A stretch of DNA of 64,000 nt from Facklamia lactis (GTDB taxonomy: Bacteria; Bacillota; Bacilli; Lactobacillales; Aerococcaceae): NCBI RefSeq assembly GCF_015863205.1, contig NZ_JACBXQ010000005.1, forward strand, positions 172,783-236,782. The letters are read 5' to 3'. The position numbers and the translations under genes are program-made. A model generated the notes under the pieces. That model did not search any database, was not told the DNA's origin, and saw only the letters and a list, made by a program, of their open reading frames with translations. Shown here piece by piece: positions 45,201 to 54,504 of this stretch. Each line of letters begins with the position of its first letter. Within the stretch, counting starts at the first letter, position 1.

Positions 45201-45650
45201 CGCGAGGTTATCCTCTGTCTCTGGTTCAGTCGTAGAATGAGAAATAACATAAGTTATTTCTTCTTCCTGAGGCTCCTCTTGAGCTTCTTCCTGGTAAGCG
45301 TTAGGCGTTTTAAAAGTTAGATCCATATGCGGTTCATTCGTTTGATCACGATCTTCTATTAAGCCTTCATTCTCTACTTGACTTGCCTCTGGTGTGTCAG
45401 TATATGAACGATCAGCTAGATTATTTCCCTCACCTTCTTGACTATATGAAGCTTGTGGTTGAGTGTCAAGGCGTTGTTCCACAGCAAAATAATCCGAATC
45501 GAGCGGTTGAGGATTAGGACGTCTAATTTTTCTCAAGTCCTCTTCCGTAAACTCAATCGTTGCATAACGATCGTAAGTCTCATTTAGATACTTTTCTTCA
45601 GAGCCAGGTGATCGTTCTTGTTTATTTTGATCATTGTGACGTTCAGACAC
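42219..45650 (-). CDS. ytgP: YtgP/MurJ-like lipid flippase with a ~600-residue acidic N-terminal extension
   Basis: About 1143 residues from GTG 45650, which has AAGGGG 8 nt upstream (the frame reaches GTG 45659). The C-terminal 535 or so residues are a MOP-superfamily flippase with 14 or so helices, starting near GTAWLSFGKIFSRIIGALYVIPW and including GFPSAVAKQMAYYNTKKEFK and RGYFQGLNDMVPTAISEVLEQ; they match YtgP (lipid II flippase, MurJ equivalent), normally about 540 residues. The first 600 residues are hydrophilic and extremely rich in Glu and Asp, with no helix, signal peptide or recognised domain, and must be cytoplasmic. No stop or shift separates the parts. Overlaps rsuA by 4 bp. Confidence 0.9.
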   Translation of the reverse strand: MSERHNDQNKQERSPGSEEKYLNETYDRYATIEFTEEDLRKIRRPNPQPLDSDYFAVEQRLDTQPQASYSQEGEGNNLADRSYTDTPEASQVENEGLIEDRDQTNEPHMDLTFKTPNAYQEEAQEEPQEEEITYVISHSTTEPETEDNLAEDDLIQEELETTSTEKYFDRSEVEPFDPEDSLENYDLPTELTFYDRKVEREEVDHQDIDLAEYKDSANQLEETLSMDIEEDVYQRHHFEEESSTERSNSNPFEYRSIENQLRDEQNQKRVANVKPSFFKRIMQSVFSTREDLEETEYYSDEEDEVFYSDTSHEEGELNLSELGDHPVSATDTEVLESDSSNFRIRRTEDDSDEAYLDQEVSETSSFDGENNHVQDAPLYVEEYEVEDREGMMAEEEYPQVDQVISSDELTEDQYQDEDIRITTDSKVEERESQIEDQVIRPARTELEDEWEDSASEEDLATYQEFEQDDEDTSYSEEQSNGSSSEVWQNLTEKGSTMWSKTKDSLGQLAARMPSKKDRSEEKAAYQDEISLKEGPDVFYEYRMSDAKEVVPEDFDPENQSLGDKVSQRTAHYHEPILTDAIIESAMRQQEMTEDTDQSIEADKEASRNFVSGTAWLSFGKIFSRIIGALYVIPWATWLGAEYTQANTLYTVGYKPYSLFLAIATAGFPSAVAKQMAYYNTKKEFKVADKLFRNSMLIMLISGVISAGLMFLLAPVLANQSATDNPEAATTIIRTLAPALLILPAMSLIRGYFQGLNDMVPTAISEVLEQIVRVIYMLVATYAIMTIYQGNATYAVAHSTFAAFVGALASLIYLIICYLRHLPQLKQLKAESRDRLDVDFKESLRLMLIDSIPFVLLGGGIIIVQNIDTYTFKQILIRTTVLMSNEISELFGAMSLDVDKLVMIIIAISVAIATSSIPAVSAKFSEGDVNKTGELIKDIVLVFAFIMLPASVGMAAIANNLYPFFYPAGYSEGPALLVTGSFMSITLGTYTVFSAILQSMNYRRQAVSYLVVGIVVKLILQFPMVALFQAHGAMLATMIGFGVSSVMMWMKIWRAIKIRDRYFVGDLVRILIGTVVMGIGAVAWNRAMNAMMDPAGRGLTFLQIIIVVIMAMILYLGVMSLFGMMSILIGDYQSELQERLSINK

Positions 45651-45734
45651 TGCATACACCCCTTTTCGTAAAATATTTCATTATATAATATATCATTTTT
45701 CATAGCCAAATACGATCATTAAGCCTTTTTTCCT

Positions 45735-48155
45735 TTAGTTTGCTACAATATTTACCAAGCGATTTGGAATAGATATTACTTTCCTAATCGTTTTCCCTTC
45801 CAATTCAGATTGAATAGCCTCATGATTTAACGCCAAATCTTCCATTTGATCTTTAGCTAAGTCAACTTCAATTTCAACTTTTGCTTTTACTTTGCCATTA
45901 ACTTGAATCACAATTTCTACTGTATTATCAACCGTAAGCGCTTCTTCATAGGTTGGCCAATCTGCTTCTGATACTGAATGAGAATAACCAAATTGTTGCC
46001 AAATCTCTTCCATCAAATGTGGAGCAATTGGTGCTAGCAACTTAACAAAGCCTTCAGCATACTCTCTTGGAATAATCGTTTCTCCTTTGGCTTCATTCAA
46101 GAAAATCATCAATTGAGAAATCGCTGTATTAAAGTGAAGATTTTCATAGTCTTCTGTCACTTTTTTAACGGTTTGATGATAGACCTTAGTTAAACGATCA
46201 TTCTCTTGATCCTGAATGGTTTCGGCTTGTTTACCAGTATCTTCATTTATTAATAAACGCCAAACTCTCTCTAAGAAACGACGTGCTCCTTCTAGGCCTT
46301 TCTCCGACCATGCTATCGATGCATCAAGTGGTCCCATAAACATTTCATATACTCTTAAAGTATCTGCCCCATATTGTTCCACTACCTCATCTGGATTGAC
46401 CACATTTCCTTTGGATTTCGACATTTTCTCATTATTTTCCCCAAGAATCATCCCTTGGTTGAATAGATTTTGGAAAGGTTCTTTAGTAGGAACAACTCCG
46501 ATATCATATAAGAATTTATGCCAAAAACGAGCATACAGCAAATGAAGAACGGCATGTTCTGCTCCTCCGACATACAGATCCACATTTTGCCATTTCTCTA
46601 ACGCCTCTGGAGAAGCAATGGCTTCAGAATTAGTCGGATCCATATAACGAAGGAAGTACCATGAAGACCCAGCCCATTGCGGCATGGTATTAGTCTCACG
46701 TCGTCCCTTCATTCCTGTCTCTGGATCCGTCACTTCCAACCATTCCTTAACATTCGCTAAGGGAGATTCTCCCGTTCCACTCGGTCTAACTTTATCTATT
46801 TTAGGTAGTATGACTGGTAATTGATCTTCAGGAACAGCGGTCGTTGTCCCATCTTCCCAATGAATCACTGGAATAGGTTCTCCCCAATATCGCTGTCTAG
46901 AAAAGACCCAGTCTCTTAATCTGAAATTGACTTTACCTTGTCCCTTGTGATGCTCTTCAAGCCAGGCAATCATTTTGGTGCTAGCTTCTTCATTTTTCAA
47001 GCCATTTAAAAAGTCCGAATGGATGTGAATTCCATCGCCAATAAAGGCAGCTTCTTCAATTCCTTCTTCTGATTCGATTACCTCTTTGATTGGAAGATTA
47101 AATTGTTTTGCAAACTCATAATCACGTTCATCATGACCTGGTACTGCCATGACAGCACCGGTCCCATATGAAACCAAAACATAATCCGCAATCCAAACTG
47201 GAATCTCATCTCCTGTTACTGGATGAACAGCATAAGCACCAGTGAAGACACCTGTTTTATCTTGATTAAGTTCGGTTCTTGCTAAATCAGATTTAGTAGC
47301 AGCAGAAGTCACATAATCATTGACTGCTTCTCGCTGTTCTGGGCTAGTAATTTCACTCACTAGTACATGTTCTGGTGCCAAAACGATATAAGACAAGCCA
47401 AACAAGGTATCAGGACGAGTAGTATAAGTTTGAATCAAGGCCTCGGAATCTTTCACCTTAAAATCAATAACAGCTCCTTCAGAACGGCCTATCCAATTTC
47501 GTTGCATTTCTTTAATACTTTCTGGCCAGTCTAATTCTTCTAAGTCATCCAATAAACGTTGAGCATAAGCTGTAATCTTTAATACCCATTGTTTCATAGG
47601 GCGACGTACAACGGGGTGACTCCCTCGTTCAGACAATCCATCGATCACTTCTTCATTTGCCAAAACTGTACCTAAAGCTTCGCACCAATTAACCATAATA
47701 TCCGCTTCATAGGCTAACCCTTTTTCATAAAGCTTGGTAAAAATCCACTGAGTCCATTTATAATATTCTGGATCGGTAGTCGAAAACTCACGTTCCCAAT
47801 CATACGAGAAGCCTAAAGACTTAATTTGACGTTTAAAAGTAGCAATATTATGGGCTGTAAATTCTGCAGGATCATTCCCAGTATCCAAGGCATATTGTTC
47901 CGCTGGCAAACCAAATGCATCCCATCCAATAGGATGAAGAACATCGTATCCTTGTGCACGCTTCATTCGAGCCATAATATCAGTTGCTGTGTAGCCTTCT
48001 GGATGTCCCACATGTAATCCTTGCCCTGACGGATAAGGAAACATATCGAGCACATAATATTTCTCATGGTCTGGACGATTCTTAGTAATAAAAGTTTGAT
48101 CTTGCTCCCAATAATCTTGCCACTTTTTTTCTATAATACGATGTTGATATGTCAT
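45735..48155 (-). CDS. leuS: Leucyl-tRNA synthetase
   Basis: 806 residues, full length, bacterial type. It has the HIGH motif in GLHVGHPEG (about 45-55), a CP1 editing domain ([18 protein letters not shown]), KMSKS in [11 protein letters not shown], an anticodon-binding domain and a short C-terminal domain ([15 protein letters not shown]). Controlled by a T-box leader. Confidence 0.97.
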   Translation of the reverse strand: MTYQHRIIEKKWQDYWEQDQTFITKNRPDHEKYYVLDMFPYPSGQGLHVGHPEGYTATDIMARMKRAQGYDVLHPIGWDAFGLPAEQYALDTGNDPAEFTAHNIATFKRQIKSLGFSYDWEREFSTTDPEYYKWTQWIFTKLYEKGLAYEADIMVNWCEALGTVLANEEVIDGLSERGSHPVVRRPMKQWVLKITAYAQRLLDDLEELDWPESIKEMQRNWIGRSEGAVIDFKVKDSEALIQTYTTRPDTLFGLSYIVLAPEHVLVSEITSPEQREAVNDYVTSAATKSDLARTELNQDKTGVFTGAYAVHPVTGDEIPVWIADYVLVSYGTGAVMAVPGHDERDYEFAKQFNLPIKEVIESEEGIEEAAFIGDGIHIHSDFLNGLKNEEASTKMIAWLEEHHKGQGKVNFRLRDWVFSRQRYWGEPIPVIHWEDGTTTAVPEDQLPVILPKIDKVRPSGTGESPLANVKEWLEVTDPETGMKGRRETNTMPQWAGSSWYFLRYMDPTNSEAIASPEALEKWQNVDLYVGGAEHAVLHLLYARFWHKFLYDIGVVPTKEPFQNLFNQGMILGENNEKMSKSKGNVVNPDEVVEQYGADTLRVYEMFMGPLDASIAWSEKGLEGARRFLERVWRLLINEDTGKQAETIQDQENDRLTKVYHQTVKKVTEDYENLHFNTAISQLMIFLNEAKGETIIPREYAEGFVKLLAPIAPHLMEEIWQQFGYSHSVSEADWPTYEEALTVDNTVEIVIQVNGKVKAKVEIEVDLAKDQMEDLALNHEAIQSELEGKTIRKVISIPNRLVNIVAN

Positions 48156-48211
48156 TTTTAGATCCTCCCGAAATTATTTATTGTTATTTTATATTTTAAG
48201 AGATAAAAAGA

Positions 48212-48450
48212 AAAGCCCTATAAGATCTACAAAAAGACCTTATAGGGCGAGTTAGCGCGGTACCACCTATTCTTTTACTAGAGTTTCCTCTAATAGACTT
48301 CGAGCGATAACGTGACTAACGGATTAAATTAACACTCATTAGAGCTTAGTCTAATCATAATACATGGAAGAGTTCAAGTAAGATTAAACGCTTATTTTCA
48401 CCAACCATAAGCTCTCTACAGTTTGTTTCATACTCTACTAGGTCCTGCTA
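48212..48450 (-). ncRNA. T-box riboswitch leader of leuS
   Basis: The T-box GGTGGTACCGCG (complement of about 48257-48268) precedes a strong terminator, GCCCTATAAG paired with CTTATAGGGC (48215-48248). About 240 nt of leader occupy the gap after the autolysin gene. Leucine specificity is inferred from the gene; I could not fix the specifier codon. Confidence 0.9.
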
Positions 48451-48460
48451 ATTTTAATGA

Positions 48461-50032
48461 TTAATAATTGATCACTTGTCCAAGATAAATGTTAGCTCCA
48501 CCATTTTTTTCAATTAATTGGTGAACATCTTGTCCAGTCTTCTGAGCAATTGAATACAATGTTTCTCCAGCTTGTACTGTATAACTTCCAGTTGTTGCTG
48601 TTTCTTCAACCGTTGCAGTTTCAGTATAGTCTCCTGTTTCTTGTACCGGATTAACGGATTCAGTATATGTTTCGCTTGTTGCTTCTTCTGCTTGATAGTT
48701 GCTATCTGCTACTTCAGTACTTTCTACTGCTTCAGTTTCTGCTATTTGAGCACTTTCTACTGAACTTGCTTGAGCATTTCCAGAAACTTTTAGTTCTTGT
48801 CCTGGATAAATCCAATCAGAGGTTAAACCATTTAATTCCTTCAGTTCGCTGATTGTCATGCCATGATTGACAGCAATTCGATATAATCCTTCTCCAGCTT
48901 GTACTGCGTATGCAGAAGCAGATGTGGAATCCGTTGAAGGAGCTTCTGTACCAGAATCAGCCACTGAACCTTTCCCTGCTGGGATCGACAAGGATTGGTT
49001 AGGCAGGATAGTAGAATCTATCGTTAAACCATTAGCTGAAGCTAAGTCATAAACACTTATTCCATGACGACGTGCGATCGCATAAAGCGAATCGCCTGAT
49101 TGAATAGCATAAGAACCAGATCCAACATTATTTTCATTATCAATCGTTGAATCAGATCCTGCAACTGGTGTCGCACTTGAACCAGACCCAGGGATCACTA
49201 ATTGTTGATTGGGATGAATCGTGGAATCAACCGAAAGACCGTTTGCCGCACATAATTCATCAAGAGATACACCGTGATTCTGAGCAATTCTATAAAGTGA
49301 ATCGCCTGATTGAATAGCATATCCTCCTCCAGCTTGTGGAGTGTCCTCTACTGGAGTTGCAGGAGTTGGAGCTGAGCTTGGGCTATCGTATTGACTTAAT
49401 CCATATTGACTAATTAAATTATTCAATTTTCCTGCATAACGTGTATCTGTCGCATAACGTCCTGTTAAATGAGCGGTTGCATCTTGATACGAGTTTGTAT
49501 TAGATTTTTTAGCACCCGCATAATAATTCGCACGCCATGATGATCCAACACCTGTCAATGTATTTGCATAGTCCAATAATGAATCATCATATGAATTATA
49601 GCGTTTAAATGCATCTTTTATTGGATAATAGTTACCATTCCCTGAATCTTCTAAAGTATCAACTGTTACCGATTGTCCATTAAAAGACCCTTTAATACCG
49701 AATAAGTTATAATTAGGAGCTTGAGCTAAACCTGAGTTGCCCCAACCTGATTCTAAAGCCGCTTGAGCAATCATTACAGAAGCATATAAATCATTCTCAG
49801 CCGCAATTCTTGCAGCAGATTTTCCAACTTTAGCAATGAAATCTTGTGGTGAAAACTTACTTACGGCTCCTTGAGCATGGACAATAGCTTTTTCAGCTGT
49901 GGCTTGATCTAACGCCATTCCAGCAGAAAACATGATCACGCCAGCATTGACATGCGTCACGATTTTTTTATATAACTTGCGTCTTTTCTCTTTGAATTGC
50001 TGACGCATTCTTTGATTACGCTGATTAATCAT
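48461..50032 (-). CDS. GH73 N-acetylglucosaminidase autolysin with four LysM domains
   Basis: 523 residues from ATG 50032 (TTGGAGG upstream). A long basic N-region and signal peptide (to about 55, VHAQG) are followed by a GH73 domain (about 60-215) with the catalytic glutamate in AALESGWGNSG. Four LysM peptidoglycan-binding modules follow (starting GGYAIQSGDSLY, GSYAIQSGDSLY, SAYAVQAGEGLY, GSYTVQAGETLY). The Thr/Glu/Ser-rich linker before the last LysM is low complexity. It cuts glycan strands for cell separation, like AtlA/LytB/AcmA-type autolysins. Confidence 0.92.
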   Translation of the reverse strand: MINQRNQRMRQQFKEKRRKLYKKIVTHVNAGVIMFSAGMALDQATAEKAIVHAQGAVSKFSPQDFIAKVGKSAARIAAENDLYASVMIAQAALESGWGNSGLAQAPNYNLFGIKGSFNGQSVTVDTLEDSGNGNYYPIKDAFKRYNSYDDSLLDYANTLTGVGSSWRANYYAGAKKSNTNSYQDATAHLTGRYATDTRYAGKLNNLISQYGLSQYDSPSSAPTPATPVEDTPQAGGGYAIQSGDSLYRIAQNHGVSLDELCAANGLSVDSTIHPNQQLVIPGSGSSATPVAGSDSTIDNENNVGSGSYAIQSGDSLYAIARRHGISVYDLASANGLTIDSTILPNQSLSIPAGKGSVADSGTEAPSTDSTSASAYAVQAGEGLYRIAVNHGMTISELKELNGLTSDWIYPGQELKVSGNAQASSVESAQIAETEAVESTEVADSNYQAEEATSETYTESVNPVQETGDYTETATVEETATTGSYTVQAGETLYSIAQKTGQDVHQLIEKNGGANIYLGQVINY

Positions 50033-50237
50033 ACATAAACCTCCAAATAATTTTTCCTCTCGGATACAGAGTCCATTATAATCCAAGTACAAACAAAAAT
50101 GGGGCTAAAGTCGTACTTTTATTGAACCCTTAACACTTGTAATGTTATTGAAATCTTTTCACATATTCAGTAAAGACTTGCTAACATTTGTGGGTACTCT
50201 GTATAATAGGTTTACTAGCTTATAAGAAGGTGTGATC

Positions 50238-50675
50238 TTGAAAATAATTATAAAATTAATTAAATTAAGCACGATCCTACTATTTTTAGCCGGATGTGAT
50301 CAATTGTATCATTATCAATTAAAAGACAGCTACTGGCAGACTCAGATAGACCACGAAGATCTTCCCCTCACCTATCAAGTTTACTTTTCAAACGATCAAG
50401 TAGCATTCACTGTTGATGAAGAATCCCTCTTAACCATGGCCGAAGAAGACCTTCGTTTAGAACTTCCTTCTGTTAAAGAAATAATCAATACTTCAAGTGA
50501 AAAATTTAACTATCAGTTTAATTACCAAATTAGAGGAAATGAACTGATTTTACTAGATCCGAATGATAATCAACCGGTCCAAACATATTCCTTTAAATTT
50601 GCTGATAAACAATTGCTTTTAAACAATGATCAACTGGAGATCCCTCTCCAACTTGAGGAGGTTCCAAAACCTTGA
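50238..50675 (+). CDS. Small lipoprotein of unknown function
   Basis: 145 residues from TTG 50238, with AAGAAGGTG upstream; an upstream GTG 50232 is too close to that site. The signal has a canonical lipobox LAGC (about 19-22). The mature part has YQVYFSNDQVAF and a strand-rich pattern, with no family I recognise. It overlaps the methyltransferase gene by 4 bp. It is the only clear lipobox in the window, which shows that the lipoprotein pathway exists in this organism. Confidence 0.72.
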   Translation: MKIIIKLIKLSTILLFLAGCDQLYHYQLKDSYWQTQIDHEDLPLTYQVYFSNDQVAFTVDEESLLTMAEEDLRLELPSVKEIINTSSEKFNYQFNYQIRGNELILLDPNDNQPVQTYSFKFADKQLLLNNDQLEIPLQLEEVPKP

Positions 50676-51241
50676 AAAATGCTCTTCAGTACAGCCATAG
50701 TCTATTAAATGATCTTATTCACCGATTTCCAAATGGTCTCTTTATTGACGCCACACTCGGAAAAGGACATGATACCGCCTTTATCCTCGAACAGAAACAT
50801 TTTACAGGTCAAGTAATCGCCTTTGATATTCAAGAGCAAGCGATACAACTGGCACAAGAGCGACTTGAGAAATTTCCCAATCATCAATATCATCTCTTTC
50901 ATGCTAGTCATGATGCACTGAATGAAATGCTCCCAGTTCATGATTATCCCGAAATCCATGGCGCCATTTTTAACTTAGGATATTTGCCCGGAGGAGATCA
51001 TTCTATTACCACTCAATTCCACACAACTTTAGCAGCGATCATCCAAATACAGGAACGATTAGTGAGTCAGGGTCAGATTATCCTCGTTCTTTATTCTGGC
51101 CATCCTCAAGGACTACAGGAAAAAGCTTCTTTACTTGAAAAACTAAAAGCCTGGCCTCAAAAGGATTACACTATTTGTCACCTAGAATATCTCAATCAGG
51201 ACAATTCTCCTCCTTCCCTTCTTATCATTGAAAAAAAATAA
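50672..51241 (+). CDS. YtqB-like rRNA methylase (class I SAM methyltransferase)
   Basis: 189 residues from a TTG after GAGGAGG. The SAM site reads FIDATLGKGHDTAFIL (about 23-40) and is followed by VIAFDIQEQAI, IFNLGYLPGGDHSITT, and a late LLIIEKK. This is the pattern of PF06962 (YtqB/MraW-like) putative rRNA methylases, about 190 residues. Coupled to the lipoprotein gene by an ATGA-type overlap. Confidence 0.85.
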   Translation: MKNALQYSHSLLNDLIHRFPNGLFIDATLGKGHDTAFILEQKHFTGQVIAFDIQEQAIQLAQERLEKFPNHQYHLFHASHDALNEMLPVHDYPEIHGAIFNLGYLPGGDHSITTQFHTTLAAIIQIQERLVSQGQIILVLYSGHPQGLQEKASLLEKLKAWPQKDYTICHLEYLNQDNSPPSLLIIEKK

Positions 51242-51280
51242 CATCGTAGCCTTGCCTAATCACAACAAGCGCTACGATGT
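51241..51280. terminator. Bidirectional terminator
   Basis: ACATCGTAGC pairs with GCTACGATGT across a 20-nt loop, between the convergent methyltransferase and sulfurtransferase genes. Confidence 0.8.
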
Positions 51281-51288
51281 TTCTTTTA

Positions 51289-52314
51289 CTAACAATCTCC
51301 ATCAAAAATTTCTAATGGAGGATCCCCTAATGGGTTTCCCCGCTGGATAGGATACTTTTTCGGATTCTCTTCATGAGCAAGGTACCATTTGTACCATGAA
51401 CCATCAAACATAGAAATTTTTTCCCATCCCAAATGCTTCAGTATAAAAAAAGCAGTAGACGATCTCCATGAAGTTCCACAATAAAGTAAGATCCTTTTTC
51501 CAGGGACAATCCCCCACTCTTTCCAACGATCTAAATAATTGCTAGGATTAGCAAGTTCACCGTCAATATTGACTAATAACTCATCTCCCATATAGACAGC
51601 ACCTGCAATTTCTCCTGCCCCCTTATTCCAAGCGTGACCTTCATTGTCTCCTATAAATTCTTTCCAGGTTCTTACAGAGGCTAATACATGGTCAGGATAC
51701 TTTTGGCGATATGCTAGAAGATCATCAGGCGTTTGTACATAGATCTCCGGACGTTTCGGAACTGAACAACCGAATTCCTTCACTGGCTGAACATTGCGAC
51801 TTCCTTCTTCCAAAAGAAAACCAGCTCTTTGCCAAGCTTGAATTCCCCCATCTAGTATTTTCACTTGATCTACACCTAAATAATAGGCAGCAAACGCCAT
51901 ACGACTGGCAATATACATAATATCTCGTGCGTAGATCGAGTAAAACACAAGTAATGAATCACAAGTAATCCCCTTTGATAAGAAAACATCTCGCATTGCC
52001 TCAGGACGTTTAAAGTAATCTTTAAACTCCCCTAATTCATCTGTATTCAAATGAATAGCTGTGGGAATATGTCCTAATTCATAATCCATTGCTGTTCGCG
52101 TTTGATCTAATCGATAATTTCCCTTACCTCTCGTTACATCTATAACAATCAGATTCTCTACTTTATGCTCGATTGCATGATGTAACCATTGAGCTGAGAC
52201 AAAGAAATCATTCTCATCCGTCGTTTGCTGTGCGGAAAGAAGGCGTGAATCAGCACTGGGTTGTTGCATAGCATAGTTATTAGCCATCAATTTCTTATGG
52301 TGATCATTCATCAA
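51289..52314 (-). CDS. Two-domain sulfurtransferase (rhodanese family)
   Basis: 341 residues with two rhodanese modules. The first (about 30-155, SAQWLHHAIEHKVENLIVID...) has lost the catalytic cysteine (FYSIYAR). The second (about 190-320) carries it in LLYCGTSWRSS. This is the architecture of thiosulfate/3-mercaptopyruvate sulfurtransferases. It follows a PatB-type lyase by 8 bp, so the pair probably handles sulfur released from cysteine or cystathionine. Confidence 0.87.
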   Translation of the reverse strand: MMNDHHKKLMANNYAMQQPSADSRLLSAQQTTDENDFFVSAQWLHHAIEHKVENLIVIDVTRGKGNYRLDQTRTAMDYELGHIPTAIHLNTDELGEFKDYFKRPEAMRDVFLSKGITCDSLLVFYSIYARDIMYIASRMAFAAYYLGVDQVKILDGGIQAWQRAGFLLEEGSRNVQPVKEFGCSVPKRPEIYVQTPDDLLAYRQKYPDHVLASVRTWKEFIGDNEGHAWNKGAGEIAGAVYMGDELLVNIDGELANPSNYLDRWKEWGIVPGKRILLYCGTSWRSSTAFFILKHLGWEKISMFDGSWYKWYLAHEENPKKYPIQRGNPLGDPPLEIFDGDC

Positions 52315-52322
52315 ATGACTCC

Positions 52323-53504
52323 TTATGAGTAATTATTGATTCCTTGACAGAAACGCTTCACAGCGGCTTCAATCACTTTGGTCGGAACAGCTAAATGTAT
52401 TCTAACAAAACACTCACCACACTTACCAAACATTTGACCATTATTCAGAAACACATCATTTTCTTCACTAATCTTTGCTATTTCTTCGCATGATAAGTCA
52501 TATTCTCTCAAATCAAGCCATAATAAGTAAGAGGCTTGCATAGGTGTTACAATGCCTTTTGGCAATTCTCGTTCAATAATTTCTTTCGCCACTAGATAAT
52601 TATGATAAATCAATTCCACTAGCTCTTCTTTCCATTCTAAAGAAGTATTATAAGCGTATTGACAAGCTAAAAGTCCTAAGGCTGGAACAGATTTAAGATC
52701 AAGTCGGTCTGCTGTTTCTGAATATCGTTCACGCCACTCAGAATTAGGGATAAATATATTAGACGTTTGAAGCCCCGCTAAATTAAATGTTTTTGAAGGA
52801 GCTGTTGCGACCACCACATGTTGAGCTATTTCTGGTGATAAACTAGCAAAAACATGATGTTGATAATCTTTATGAGCGAGATCAAAGTGTATCTCATCAC
52901 TAAATAAATATAATTGATTATCCATACAAATTTGAGCTACTCGCTCTAATTCTTCTTTTGTCCACACTCGTCCCAAAGGATTATGGGGACTACAGAAAAT
53001 CATCGCTTTACTCTTTTCATCTTTTGCCACTGCTTCTAAGGCATCAAAATCAATGGAATACTCACCTTGTTCATTTACTAAATCTACAGCCATCACTTCT
53101 CGATGATGATTCTTAATAGTTTCAGAAAATGGATTATAGACTGGCTCTAAGATAATAACCCCATCTCCTTCTTCTGTGAAAGCATTGACAAATACATTTA
53201 TTGCTGGAACGACCCCTGGAGCCGTCACCAACCAGTCTTCTTCTACTTCCCAATTATGTTGAGTTTTCATCCAATTCTTTACGGATTCTAAATACTCTTT
53301 AGTCGGAACCGTATACCCCATAATAAAACGATCTAATTCTTCTTTTAGACCTTCAACAATTCCTGGAGCCATTGGAAAATCAAGATCTGCTATCGACAAA
53401 GGAGCCACATTCTCTCCAATATTTTCTTTACTTTCACGCATCAAGCGCCATTTTTTTGAGCCTTGGTCAGTTCGATCTACGCAAGTCTGAAAATCATGTT
53501 TCAT
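52323..53504 (-). CDS. patB: PatB/MalY-type cystathionine beta-lyase
   Basis: 393 residues of the class I/II PLP aminotransferase fold. SIADLDFPMAPGIVEGL, VFCSPHNPLGRVW-like IFCSPHNPLGRVW, the PLP lysine in APSKTFNLAGL, and a late CFVRIHLAVP arginine segment match PatB. The enzyme cleaves C-S bonds of cystathionine, releasing homocysteine, pyruvate and ammonia. First of a two-gene operon with the sulfurtransferase. Confidence 0.9.
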   Translation of the reverse strand: MKHDFQTCVDRTDQGSKKWRLMRESKENIGENVAPLSIADLDFPMAPGIVEGLKEELDRFIMGYTVPTKEYLESVKNWMKTQHNWEVEEDWLVTAPGVVPAINVFVNAFTEEGDGVIILEPVYNPFSETIKNHHREVMAVDLVNEQGEYSIDFDALEAVAKDEKSKAMIFCSPHNPLGRVWTKEELERVAQICMDNQLYLFSDEIHFDLAHKDYQHHVFASLSPEIAQHVVVATAPSKTFNLAGLQTSNIFIPNSEWRERYSETADRLDLKSVPALGLLACQYAYNTSLEWKEELVELIYHNYLVAKEIIERELPKGIVTPMQASYLLWLDLREYDLSCEEIAKISEENDVFLNNGQMFGKCGECFVRIHLAVPTKVIEAAVKRFCQGINNYS

Positions 53505-53629
53505 TATTACTTCCCCCTAATATAGATATAATCCTTATCTGGATCAATGGTACACAATTTAAGCGCTTTCTTCAATATAATGAGAGAAGATAATAAAATT
53601 CTTACTTTCTTATCATATTATACGCTCTT

Positions 53630-54496
53630 TTATGGATGAGGAATAATTCCAACTCCAATCCCAAGATAATCTGGAGCTTTTTGTGCTTTAATTTGTAAAC
53701 TACTTCTCGCAACTTTATTAATATCTCCTTCAAAAATCGAAAAAATTGCATGTTTTTTATATTTAGAAGTCGCAACTATTTTAAATAAATTAGAAAATTT
53801 TATAATTCTGCTATTTTTGTTTAAAAGATATTTATTATCTGGATTTAATAGCCACGAGCAACAATAAAAATAGTCAAATGTAAAACCATCAAAAAATAAC
53901 ATAGCATGACTAAACGATTCTTTTACTGCAGCAATGGAGAGATCTGTTTTCTCCATAATATGAATACTGATAACTGCTTGACCTTGCAAAGAATCTTTAT
54001 ATACTGATTCTTTCCAATTTAATGAATAATCAAGTTTATTAAAATCTAAAGTCAAATGTTCATATTGTAATGATCCTATTTTAAATATCTTTAAAAAAAA
54101 TAATCTAATCAGCCAATGACCATCATCTGCAGTTAATCCAAGACAATGTTCCTTTTCCCAATATTTATTTAAGCGTAATGCAAGATCCGTCAAACTTTCA
54201 TATAATAACGAAACTGGGTATGAATGTTGTTTATATAGTAATGTTAAAGGGGGAATTAAATTAAGTAAACACTCGGCTCTCTCATAATCATCTATTTTGC
54301 TAATTAAACGTTTCTCATCAAAGGACATTTCTTGGTAACCCGAAACTAAAATTTCAATCAACTCTATCTTATTAATTTTTAGATTTGTCACTTCAAATTT
54401 AAAATTAATCCCAAGATGGTCCAAAATTTCCTTCATTATTTTGTAATGTTCATTAATATCAACATATTGAAAATAGTTTCGGTAAAAATCAATCAT
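53630..54496 (-). CDS. GNAT-like acyltransferase domain protein
   Basis: 288 residues. ISIHIMEKTDLSIAAVKESF, YCCSWLLNPDNKYLL and NSRIIKFSNLFKI match, from memory, the C-terminal domain of acyltransferase-domain proteins (N-terminal DUF5596-like part, C-terminal GNAT_C). It could acylate a sugar or a related small molecule. It is the last gene of a carbohydrate ABC importer operon, 8 bp after the permease, so its substrate may be the imported compound. The whole operon is markedly AT-rich. Confidence 0.68.
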   Translation of the reverse strand: MIDFYRNYFQYVDINEHYKIMKEILDHLGINFKFEVTNLKINKIELIEILVSGYQEMSFDEKRLISKIDDYERAECLLNLIPPLTLLYKQHSYPVSLLYESLTDLALRLNKYWEKEHCLGLTADDGHWLIRLFFLKIFKIGSLQYEHLTLDFNKLDYSLNWKESVYKDSLQGQAVISIHIMEKTDLSIAAVKESFSHAMLFFDGFTFDYFYCCSWLLNPDNKYLLNKNSRIIKFSNLFKIVATSKYKKHAIFSIFEGDINKVARSSLQIKAQKAPDYLGIGVGIIPHP

Positions 54497-54504
54497 TGTG
54501 TCAT

